Shown: one piece after another, positions 1-8,092 of the stretch
How the letters are laid out: every line of letters begins with the position of its first letter
Position numbering within the stretch: the first letter of the stretch is position 1
Origin: an uncultured Paracoccaceae bacterium
Lineage (GTDB): Bacteria > Pseudomonadota > Alphaproteobacteria > Rhodobacterales > Rhodobacteraceae
Direction of reading: 5' to 3'
DNA: 64,000 bases
Assembly (NCBI GenBank): GCA_947492585.1
Contig: CANLND010000018.1
Span: 1-64,000 of the forward strand
Made by a program: the position numbers and the translations under genes
Notes under the pieces: generated by a model
Databases searched by the model: none
Told to the model about the DNA's origin: nothing
The model's input: only the letters and a program-made list of their open reading frames with translations

Positions 1-3000
1 CACGGTGGTTTCGCCCGCAACACTGCCCGCGTTGGTCAGGTTAACCGAGGTCGTCAGCGTGCCCTGCACCTCACCGCTCGATTGGTTTTCAAACGTGCCG
101 CCCGTCACCGAAACCGAGGCCAGCTCTCCACTGTTGCGCAGCGTTCCGGTGCCGCTCACCGTTGCAAGACCCTGCACCTCGGCGCCGGTTGCGTTGACCA
201 CGGTGCCGTCGCTCACGCCCACAGCGCCGCTGATCACACCATCCAGTTGGTTGGTGAAGGTGCCAGAGGTGTTGTTCAGGCTCGCAACCGTGCCTGCGTT
301 GCTCGCCGTGCCGGTGTTGGTGACCGCGCCCGCTGTGCCGTCGGTAACGGTCAGCGTGCCTGCGTTGGTCACATCTCCCAGGGTTCCGCTGCTGCTGACT
401 ATACCACCCGCAGCATTGCTCAGCGCTCCGACGGTCACCGTAAGAGTGCCCGTGTTGGTGATTGTAGCACCGGTTTCATTGCTCAGCGCTGCAACGGACA
501 ATGTAGAACCGCTGCCGATCGAAATTGTCGCAGAGCCGCTGTTGGTCACGGTAGTGCCGCTGCCCGAAACCGTATCTCCCGCCCCAATCAACAGCTGACC
601 GTTGCCTTGGTTCACGAACACATCGGATGTGCCATCGCCCAATATGACCGTATTTGCCCCGCCATCGGTGGTTGCGATCACGCCCTCATTGGTCAGCCTG
701 CCGACGCCGTCGTTGTCGTCATCCGCCTCCAAAGTGGCGCTGCCCAAAACATCAATCCGCCCCGTCGACGTATTGTTGATATCACCGGCATCCGTCACAA
801 GGGCCCCGTCGCCCAAGGACAAGGTTGCGCTATTGGTCAACGTATTCCCGCGCCCGCTGAGCGTGGAATTCGCACCCAAGGTCAGCGTTCCCGACTGATT
901 GTCGATGGTGGTGGCGGTCAAGCTTGCATCCGCGCCAAGCGTGGTGGTGCCTGCGTTCACAAACGCCCCGCTGCCGCCACCTGTTGTCGTCACGGTGACA
1001 TCCGCCCCGTCGCCAAGCGTCAGTATCCCCCCCGCCTGCGTTTCCAGACTGCCCAAATCGCTGAGCTCCGCATTGTCGGCAAGTGTTGCCGTCCCGCCAG
1101 CTTCAACTGTGAAACCATACCCGGCACCGTTCACCGTGCCACTAATGTCCGTGGTCCCGCCAGACGTGGTCTTGAGGTCGCCCAAAAGATCGGTGCTTTG
1201 GGTCAACATCCCTTGATTTTCCACCGCGCCGATCAGGTCAACGCCACCCGTCACGGTTGAACTCGCGCCCAAAACGATCTCATCCGCGGTGATCCGCAAA
1301 TCAGCGACGCTGCCATCAATTGTGCCGGTGTTTGTAAAAGTGTTGCCCCCGGTGACATCCAGTTCAAGCGGAACCGCCCCACTGCTTGCCAGCGTGCCGT
1401 GGTTGGTCAGGTTCCCCGCCACAGACGTATTCGCGGACACTTCCAGACGCGCGTTCGCGCCAGAAGAAATCGTAACATCCCCATTAAAGTCACCCCCCGC
1501 AGCAACAACGGTCCCATCCGTGATGCGCGTCTCGCCGCTGATCACACCACCTGATTGGTTGGTGAAGGTGCCAGACGTGTTCTCCAGACTCGCGACCGTG
1601 CCCGCGTTGGTCACCGAGCCGGTGTTGGTGACCGCGCCAGCTGTGCCGCCACTGACAGTCAGCGTGCCTGCGTTGGTCACAGCCCCAACCGTGGTCGAGC
1701 TACTCAACGTCGCGCCCGTCTCAACCGTCGCCGCTCCCAAAGACCCGGTGTTGGTCAGCGTGCCCGACTTGACGGTGGTTGCGCCCGTGACACTGCCCGC
1801 GTTGGTCAGATCAATCGAGGTCTCCAGCGTGCCCTGCACCTCACCGCCAGATTGGTTATCAAACGTACCCCCCGTCACCACTACAGCGCCGCTGATCACA
1901 CCACCTGATTGGTTGGTGAAGGTGCCAGAGCTGTTGCCCAGGCTCGCAACCGTGCCCGCGTTGGTCGCCGAGCCGGTGTTGGTGAAGGCCCCGGTGCTGG
2001 CACCGAATGCAACCGAAGCCGCCCCACTGTTGTCCACAGTTCCCACGCCCCCGCCAGTGACAGTCAGCGTATCGCTGTTGGTGACCGCCCCAACCGTGCC
2101 TCCACTGACGGCCAAGCTGCCGGTGTTGGTCACGTCACCTGCTGTGCCGTCGGTAACGGTCAGCGTGCCTGCGTTGGTCACATCTCCCAGGGTTCCGCTG
2201 CTGCTGACTATACCACCCGCAGCATTGCTCAGCGCTCCGACGGTCACCGTAAGAGTGCCCGTGTTGGTGATTGTAGCACCGGTTTCATTGCTCAGCGCTG
2301 CAACGGACAATGTAGAACCGCTGCCGATCGAAATTGTCGCAGAGCCGCTGTTGGTCACGGTAGTGCCGCTGCCCGAAACCGTATCTCCCGCCCCAATCAA
2401 CAGCTGACCGTTGCCTTGGTTCACGAACACATCGGATGTGCCATCGCCCAATATGACCGTATTTGCCCCGCCATCGGTGGTTTCGATCACGCCCTCATTG
2501 GTCAGCCTGCCGACGCCGTCGTTGTCGTCATCCGCCTCCAAAGTGGCGCTGCCCAAAACATCAATCCGCCCCTTCGACGTATTGATGATGTCACCGGCAT
2601 CCGTCACAACGGCCCCGTCGCCCAAGGACAAGGTTGCGCTATTGGTCAACGTATTCCCGCGCCCGCTGAGCGTGGAATTCGCACCCAAGGTCAGCGTTCC
2701 CGACTGGTTCTCGATGGTGGCCGCGGTCAAGCTTGCATTCGCGCCAAGCGTGGTGTTGCCTGCGTTCACAAACGCCCCGCTGCCGCCACCTGTTGTCGTC
2801 ACGGTGACACTCGCCCCGTCGCGAAGCGTCAGTCTCCCCGCCGCCGGCGTTATCCCCGCCGCCCGCGTTTCCAGCCTGCCCAAATCGTTGAGCTTCGCAT
2901 TATCGGCAAGCTCCGCCGTCCCGCCAGCTTCAACTGTGAATTCATACCCGCCACCGTCAACCGTGCCACTAATGTCCGTGGTCCCGCCAGACGTGGTCTT

Positions 3001-5505
3001 GAGATCGCCCGAAAGATCGGTGCTTTGGGTCAACATCCCTTGATTTTCCACCGCGCCGATCAGGTCAACGCCACCCGTCACGGTTGAACTCGCGCCCAAA
3101 ACGATCTTATCCGCCGTGATCTGCAGATCAGCGGCGCTGCCATCAATTGTGCCGGTGTTTGTAAAAGTGTTGCCCCCGGTGACATCCAGTTCAAGCGGAT
3201 CCGTCCCACTGCTTGCCAGCGTGCCGTGGTTGGTCAGGTTCCCCTCTACCGACGTATTCGCGGACACTTCCAGACGCGCGTTCGCGCCAGAAGAAATCGT
3301 AACATCCCCATTAAAGTCACCCCCCGCAGCAACAACGGTCCCATCCATGATGCGCGTCTCGCCGCTGATCACACCACCTGATTGGTTGGTGAAGGTGCCA
3401 GAGGTGTTGCTCAGACTCGCAACCGTGCCCGCGTTGGTCACAACGTCCGTCACCGTGCTCGTGTTGGTGAAAGCCCCGGTGCTGGCACCGGATGCTACCG
3501 AAGCCGCCCCACTGTTGCCCACAGTTCCCACGCCCCCGCCAGTGACAGTCAGCGTATCGCTGTTGGTGACCGCCCCAACCGTGCCTCCACTGACGTTCAA
3601 GCTGCCGGTGTTGGTCACGTCACCTGCGGTGCCGCCAGTGACAGTCAGCGTCCCCGCGTTGGTCACCGCGCCAACTGTATTCGAGCTGCTTAACGTCGCG
3701 TCCGTCTCAACCCTCGCCGCTCCCAAAGACCCGGTGTTGGTCAGCGTGCCCGACGTGACGGTGGTTGCGCCCGTGACACTGCCCGCGTTGGTCAGATCAA
3801 TCGAGGTCTCCAGCGTGCCCTGCACCTCACCGCCAGATTGGTTATCAAACGTACCCCCCGTCACCACTACAGCGCCGCTGATCACACCACCTGATTGGTT
3901 GGTGAAGGTGCCAGAGCTGTTGTCCAGACTCGCGACCGTGCCCGCGTTGGTCACCGAGCCGGTGTTGGTGAAGGCCCCGGTGCTGGCACCGAATGCAACC
4001 GAAGCCGCCCCACTGTTGTCCACAGTTCCCACGCCCCCGCCAGTGACAGTCAGCGTGCCCGCGTTGGTCACATCGCCAACCGTGTTCGAGCTGCTCAACG
4101 TCGTGCCCGTCTCAACCCTCGCCGCTCCCAGAGATCCGGTGTTAGTCAGCGTGCCCGACGTGACGGTGGTTTCGCCCGTGACACTGCCCGCGTTGGTCAG
4201 ATCAATCGAGGTCTCCAGCGTGCCCTGCACCTCACCGCCAGATTGGTTATCAAACGTACCCCCCGTCACCACTACAGCGCCGCTGATCACACCACCTGAT
4301 TGGTTGGTGAAGGTGCCAGAGCTGTTGTCCAGACTCGCAACCGTGCCCGCGTTGGTCACCGAGCCGGTGTTGGTGAAGGCCCCGGTGCTGGCACCGAATG
4401 CAACCGAAGCCGCCCCACTGTTGTCCACAGTTCCCACGCCCCCGCCAGTGACAGTCAGCGTCCCCGCGTTGGTCACATCGCCAACCGTGTTCGAGCTGCT
4501 CAACGTCGTGCCCGTCTCAACCCTCGCCGTTCCCAAAGACCCGGTGTTGGTCAGCGTGCCGGACGTGACGGTGGTTTCGCCCGTGACACTGCCCGCGTTG
4601 GTCAGATTAATCGAGGTCTCCAGCGTGCCCTGCACCTCACCGCCAGATTGGTTATCAAACGTACCCCCCGTCACCACTACAGCGCCGCTGATCACACCAC
4701 CTGATTGGTTGGTGAAGGTGCCAGAGCTGTTGTCCAGACTCGCGACCGTGCCCGCGTTGGTCACCGAGCCGGTGTTGGTGACCGCGCCAGCTGTGCCGCC
4801 AGTGACAGTCAGCGTGCCTGCGTTGGTCACAGCCCCAACCGTGTTCGAGCTGCTCAATGTCCCGTCCGCCTCAACCCTCGCCGCTCCCAGAGATCCGGTG
4901 TTGGTCAGCGTGCCCGCATTCACGGTGGTTTCGCCGGTAAACGTGTTTGCACCCGAAACCTCAACCGTCCCGTCACCATCAACAGTCAACGACAATTCCC
5001 CAGTGCCGTCGCTCATCACGCCGGACAGAATGGCCGTAGTATCGGCCGCTGCATCGACCGTCAGGGTCACGGTCCCACTTGCACTGATTTGGGCCGCGGA
5101 GGAAAAATTTTGGCCTGTGCCCGCCAAGGTCGTGTCGGCGTTCAGTTGCAAAGCTGAACTGTCCGTTAGAACATCGCCGATGCGCGTGCCAGATATGTCC
5201 AGCCGTGGCGCCACCCCATCAAAAATCAGCGTACCACCCGACAAGCTAAAATCGCCATCAATGCTGAGACTATTCAGCGTGAAACTGTTGGCGCTGCCAT
5301 CAGCAGTTTGCAAGGCGATGGTGCCGCTCAGTGCAGCGTTATCAAAGATAGCATCTGCATCCGCGGCGTCCGGCACATTGCTGGTATCCCAGTTGTTTGC
5401 CGCTCCCCAGTTCCCGTCAGCATCGCCGTTGGTCCAGGTCTGTGCCGCAGCAACCGAGATCACAGCACAAAGAGCGGTGGTTCCAAGGAGAAAAATCCGT
5501 ATCAT
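1..5505 (-). CDS. Giant repetitive exported adhesin-like protein, partial (C-terminus beyond left edge)
   Basis: The minus strand is open from an ATG at 5505 to the window edge, giving 1,835 codons without a stop. An in-frame TGA immediately precedes the ATG, so this is the first possible start. Residues 1-21 form a signal peptide ending VAAA before Q22. The rest is rich in G, T, N, S and V and made of short beta-strand repeats (variants of TNAGTV, GTLTNTGSL, NQSGG), as in filamentous-haemagglutinin or autotransporter passenger domains. The likely role is a secreted surface adhesin forming a beta-helix. The secretion type cannot be told because any C-terminal beta-barrel lies outside the window. 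Several long segments are near-exact internal duplications. All plus-strand reading frames here are shadows of the repeats. The frame and signal peptide are seen directly; the adhesin role is inferred. Confidence 0.85.
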   Translation of the reverse strand, partial: MIRIFLLGTTALCAVISVAAAQTWTNGDADGNWGAANNWDTSNVPDAADADAIFDNAALSGTIALQTADGSANSFTLNSLSIDGDFSLSGGTLIFDGVAPRLDISGTRIGDVLTDSSALQLNADTTLAGTGQNFSSAAQISASGTVTLTVDAAADTTAILSGVMSDGTGELSLTVDGDGTVEVSGANTFTGETTVNAGTLTNTGSLGAARVEADGTLSSSNTVGAVTNAGTLTVTGGTAGAVTNTGSVTNAGTVASLDNSSGTFTNQSGGVISGAVVVTGGTFDNQSGGEVQGTLETSINLTNAGSVTGETTVTSGTLTNTGSLGTARVETGTTLSSSNTVGDVTNAGTLTVTGGGVGTVDNSGAASVAFGASTGAFTNTGSVTNAGTVASLDNSSGTFTNQSGGVISGAVVVTGGTFDNQSGGEVQGTLETSIDLTNAGSVTGETTVTSGTLTNTGSLGAARVETGTTLSSSNTVGDVTNAGTLTVTGGGVGTVDNSGAASVAFGASTGAFTNTGSVTNAGTVASLDNSSGTFTNQSGGVISGAVVVTGGTFDNQSGGEVQGTLETSIDLTNAGSVTGATTVTSGTLTNTGSLGAARVETDATLSSSNTVGAVTNAGTLTVTGGTAGDVTNTGSLNVSGGTVGAVTNSDTLTVTGGGVGTVGNSGAASVASGASTGAFTNTSTVTDVVTNAGTVASLSNTSGTFTNQSGGVISGETRIMDGTVVAAGGDFNGDVTISSGANARLEVSANTSVEGNLTNHGTLASSGTDPLELDVTGGNTFTNTGTIDGSAADLQITADKIVLGASSTVTGGVDLIGAVENQGMLTQSTDLSGDLKTTSGGTTDISGTVDGGGYEFTVEAGGTAELADNAKLNDLGRLETRAAGITPAAGRLTLRDGASVTVTTTGGGSGAFVNAGNTTLGANASLTAATIENQSGTLTLGANSTLSGRGNTLTNSATLSLGDGAVVTDAGDIINTSKGRIDVLGSATLEADDDNDGVGRLTNEGVIETTDGGANTVILGDGTSDVFVNQGNGQLLIGAGDTVSGSGTTVTNSGSATISIGSGSTLSVAALSNETGATITNTGTLTVTVGALSNAAGGIVSSSGTLGDVTNAGTLTVTDGTAGDVTNTGSLAVSGGTVGAVTNSDTLTVTGGGVGTVDNSGAASVAFGASTGAFTNTGSATNAGTVASLGNSSGTFTNQSGGVISGAVVVTGGTFDNQSGGEVQGTLETSIDLTNAGSVTGATTVKSGTLTNTGSLGAATVETGATLSSSTTVGAVTNAGTLTVSGGTAGAVTNTGSVTNAGTVASLENTSGTFTNQSGGVISGETRITDGTVVAAGGDFNGDVTISSGANARLEVSANTSVAGNLTNHGTLASSGAVPLELDVTGGNTFTNTGTIDGSVADLRITADEIVLGASSTVTGGVDLIGAVENQGMLTQSTDLLGDLKTTSGGTTDISGTVNGAGYGFTVEAGGTATLADNAELSDLGSLETQAGGILTLGDGADVTVTTTGGGSGAFVNAGTTTLGADASLTATTIDNQSGTLTLGANSTLSGRGNTLTNSATLSLGDGALVTDAGDINNTSTGRIDVLGSATLEADDDNDGVGRLTNEGVIATTDGGANTVILGDGTSDVFVNQGNGQLLIGAGDTVSGSGTTVTNSGSATISIGSGSTLSVAALSNETGATITNTGTLTVTVGALSNAAGGIVSSSGTLGDVTNAGTLTVTDGTAGAVTNTGTASNAGTVASLNNTSGTFTNQLDGVISGAVGVSDGTVVNATGAEVQGLATVSGTGTLRNSGELASVSVTGGTFENQSSGEVQGTLTTSVNLTNAGSVAGETTV
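332..1620 (-). repeat. Long internal duplication in adhesin gene, copy A
   Basis: Bases from about 332 to 1620 recur at about 2141-3447. The offset is 1,809 bp (603 codons) at the left and 1,827 bp at the right, because copy B carries 18 extra bases (6 codons) near 2840. The copies differ by scattered point changes only, so the duplication is recent or kept homogeneous. Both offsets are multiples of three, so the frame is preserved. Confidence 0.85.
2141..3447 (-). repeat. Long internal duplication in adhesin gene, copy B
   Basis: Second copy of the roughly 1.3 kb segment at 332-1620. It has an 18-bp in-frame insertion rich in Gly/Ala codons around 2840 and otherwise differs by point changes. 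Confidence 0.85.
3880..4960 (-). repeat. 405-bp tandem repeats in adhesin gene
   Basis: Units begin at 3880, 4285 and 4690, exactly 405 bp (135 codons) apart. The first two are almost identical and the third diverges after its first part. Each encodes the same run of beta-strand repeats, including DNSSGTFTNQSGGVISG. A related shorter unit is present at about 1536-1892. Whole-codon spacing suggests length variation by recombination without loss of frame. Confidence 0.85.
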
Positions 5506-5893
5506 TCAACGACCTGCAGATAAAAGATGAAACTTTTAAATAAAATTTCAATATTAAATTGTGAAAATTCTCGCCGACAGTGCATTCAAAATTAATAGCA
5601 TTCAACAAAAAAGTATCGCGAATTAAGGTTTTCTTTACCAACCTGTGCCTCACTGACGGCACACCTTACGAATAATCAGCAAGCAATTGAAAATACGTGT
5701 TTTTTACCGAAGCCGATCACGAGTCATAAATCCCACGACGCCGCATTTGGCCTCAATGCTGGGAAAACACATCGAATGTGGCGCACCCCGAAACAATCGC
5801 CATGTGATTAGCAGGTTTAACAACCCAAGACGCAGCAGAATTGATCAAATTCTCGCGGCTAACTATCGCCCAAAACGACCCAAGGGTGTAAAA
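5506..5893. promoter_or_regulatory. AT-rich upstream region of the adhesin gene
   Basis: This 388-bp gap lies between the start of the adhesin gene and the stop of the next minus-strand gene, and holds no credible gene. It is clearly more AT-rich than its surroundings, especially 5510-5640, as expected for a promoter reading leftward. I could not settle on one sigma-70 hexamer pair. It contains the inverted repeat listed separately at 5644-5663. Confidence 0.5.
5644..5663. promoter_or_regulatory. Inverted repeat TGTGCC-N8-GGCACA, candidate operator
   Basis: Perfect 6-bp arms with an 8-base spacer (20 bp in all), about 140 bp upstream of the adhesin start codon in an otherwise AT-rich region. 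The symmetry fits a dimeric regulator site or a small hairpin. The sequence is seen; the role is inferred. Confidence 0.35.
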
Positions 5894-8062
5894 TCAAAGT
5901 CCAGCCAAAATCTGATCGACGTGTTTCTGAAACTGGGCCACTGACGAGGGAACCGTTTGGGAGACCACCTGCGAGGCGCCGCTCATTTTGCGGTCCGCCC
6001 AATTTTTAAGATCCGCGATGGTCTTGGAGCGCAAAAACGGATTGGCGGAGACCACTGCGGCCCCCATAATCTGCGCCACGGTGGCATCGGGATCCGCCGC
6101 CAAGGCCTGATGCGCCCCAGCCGCGCCCAAAAAATGCGCCAGATACAGCCGACCCGCAGTGATCTGATGGCCCTTACGACGCAGGTGGGCCTCGTTCTCA
6201 CGCGCGAGATTGCGCACCATGTCTCGACTTAGTTCAGGATCAAATCGCAGGTCCAACTGCGCCTTGCGGCTGCGCCCCTCCACAAGATCAGGCCGGTGAT
6301 CCCGCAGCATGCGCAGCCAGGTGCCTTCGATAAATTGACCCAAGCCGGTGGCCGTGGACAACGGGTTCTTGGCATCGGCACGACCCGCGCTTTCGACTTT
6401 GATAATCTTATTGACCAACGCCTCAACCGCTCCGCTGTTTTGCGCAACCGGATTGACAGGAGTGCCCCCACGGCGCACCTCAAAATGCAAATGCGGCCCC
6501 GTCGAACGTCCGGTGCTGCCAACATAAGCGATCACCTGCCCTTTGCGCACCTTTGTGCCCGGCACAAGCGCCTCGGCAAAGGCATGCAGATGCGCGTATC
6601 GGGTTTCAAGTCCCGCCCCATGGTCCAGCACCATAAGGTTGCCGTACCCGCCCTGCACCTGCGCCAGGCGCACCACGCCGGATTGAGCCGCGTATACCGG
6701 GGTGCCTGTAGGCGCAGCCCAATCCACGCCTGTGTGAGGGCGCATTTCCTTTAGGATCGGATGCAGGCGCGGGCCAAACCCGCTGGTGCGCACCCCACTG
6801 ACAGGAATGCGCAGATCGGCAACCAACCCGCCACCCGTGACCGCCTGCGTCACAGACCGACCATCGAAACATTGAAATGTATCCGGCTGCTTCGGATCAG
6901 GCACAACATAGCAGCGGATCGCAGATGCGCCGCCCTCAACCCCGACAAACAGCAGCTCAGACCCCGTAGCGCCCCCTGTGGTGGGATAGGTCGCTTGCAG
7001 AATTGTTACGCGCTCGCTGGGATCAACCTTGCGGTTCAGGTCAAATTTTCGCGACAGCATAACAATCATCTCGCCCACCAGGTCCGCCGACATATCCTGG
7101 CGCAACGCCAACGAATAAAGCGCATCCAGAAGCCGGATCTCATCCGTGCCCGCCTGCGGATCGGGATGGGCCTGATGCGCCCGTGTCAGCAGGTCTTGGT
7201 CTGACCACGGATCCGCAGCGACCTGAAACCGCCCTGCCCCCGTACGCGCAAGACTGGCAAGATAGCGATCGGGTTCGTAGATCGACATGTGCAACAATGC
7301 AGGCCCCTCGCCCCCCTGATCGTCCGGGCGATGCCGCAGCGCGATCAGACTGCCCTGCGGCAAGGCGCCACCAACCTTGATCAAACGTTCGGCCGCGCCA
7401 ACGATCCGTTCCGTCGCCGCAGCCGAGAAGCCTTTTGTCGGCAAAACCTCCTGCAACGTCTGCGCCCGACGCAACACAATGACCGTATCTTCGTACAACG
7501 CACGACGGGAGGCGACGGGCTGAACCAATGCCACGCTGGCGGTCGCCGTCTGCAATTGAACCGGATGTGCATCCATCAAAGCCTGTCGCCGCTGCGCCCG
7601 AAAAAATGCAAAATCCTCTGCGGTGGATGGCAGATGCGCGACCAATTTTTGCTCAGAGGCCACCAAGGCTTCGCGCAGCACCGTCAAACGATCTGGCCTA
7701 TCGGGACCGGCCCGCGCCGCAAAGACCCCAGATGGCCCTGACAGCCGTGTGGGAGCTGCGTCGGCCTGTGCATCGATGCGCAAGATCATTGGATCGCGGC
7801 GCAAATGTACCAATACCGCAGCCCCGGGCCGCGTGGGCGCGGCTTCGGGCACCACGTCTACCCCCACCATGTGCAGTGCATCTGCCTGGGTCAGATCCGA
7901 CACCTCTGGCCGCGTGGTCCACCACCAAACCCCACCACACACCACGGCACACACCATCGCTGCCCCAGCAAGGCGCAGCCCCAGAACCAACTGCCGCGCG
8001 CGGCGGCGCTGACGGGCCTGGGCGGTGCCCTGTTTAAAGGCAGGGTCTACGTTAAACTGCAC
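5894..8062 (-). CDS. M23 peptidase fused to lytic-transglycosylase-like domain
   Basis: A 722-residue inner-membrane-anchored cell-wall hydrolase. It starts at a GTG with GGAGG about 8 bases upstream. A single transmembrane segment spans about residues 25-48, followed by a long periplasmic region. The LytM/M23 zinc metallopeptidase domain carries HTGVD (His443, Asp447) and HLHFE (from His524), the metal-binding residues needed for cleaving peptide cross-links. From about residue 545 the protein continues into a lysozyme-like domain with Glu557 in KVESAG and ATGLGQF about 15 residues later, the arrangement of SLT-type transglycosylases that cut the glycan strand. One protein could thus cut both peptide and glycan bonds. 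It lies downstream of the caspase-like gene on the same strand (30-bp gap), so they are probably co-transcribed. The M23 call is firm; the transglycosylase call is good but less certain. Confidence 0.85.
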   Translation of the reverse strand: MQFNVDPAFKQGTAQARQRRRARQLVLGLRLAGAAMVCAVVCGGVWWWTTRPEVSDLTQADALHMVGVDVVPEAAPTRPGAAVLVHLRRDPMILRIDAQADAAPTRLSGPSGVFAARAGPDRPDRLTVLREALVASEQKLVAHLPSTAEDFAFFRAQRRQALMDAHPVQLQTATASVALVQPVASRRALYEDTVIVLRRAQTLQEVLPTKGFSAAATERIVGAAERLIKVGGALPQGSLIALRHRPDDQGGEGPALLHMSIYEPDRYLASLARTGAGRFQVAADPWSDQDLLTRAHQAHPDPQAGTDEIRLLDALYSLALRQDMSADLVGEMIVMLSRKFDLNRKVDPSERVTILQATYPTTGGATGSELLFVGVEGGASAIRCYVVPDPKQPDTFQCFDGRSVTQAVTGGGLVADLRIPVSGVRTSGFGPRLHPILKEMRPHTGVDWAAPTGTPVYAAQSGVVRLAQVQGGYGNLMVLDHGAGLETRYAHLHAFAEALVPGTKVRKGQVIAYVGSTGRSTGPHLHFEVRRGGTPVNPVAQNSGAVEALVNKIIKVESAGRADAKNPLSTATGLGQFIEGTWLRMLRDHRPDLVEGRSRKAQLDLRFDPELSRDMVRNLARENEAHLRRKGHQITAGRLYLAHFLGAAGAHQALAADPDATVAQIMGAAVVSANPFLRSKTIADLKNWADRKMSGASQVVSQTVPSSVAQFQKHVDQILAGL

Positions 8063-8092
8063 GCGACGCCTCCGAACATAAACTGCACTCCC

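Noticed and set aside
3880-4960. Tandem repeats considered as a CRISPR array
   Set aside because: The units are 405 bp, in frame and coding, with no short repeats separated by unique spacers and no cas genes nearby.
3116-5530. An 804-codon plus-strand frame, and other long plus-strand frames across 1-5500
   Set aside because: They are antisense shadows of the repetitive adhesin. Their composition (Val/Pro/Ser/Thr runs) is what the complement of Gly/Asn/Thr repeats gives, and they have no signal peptide or ribosome site.
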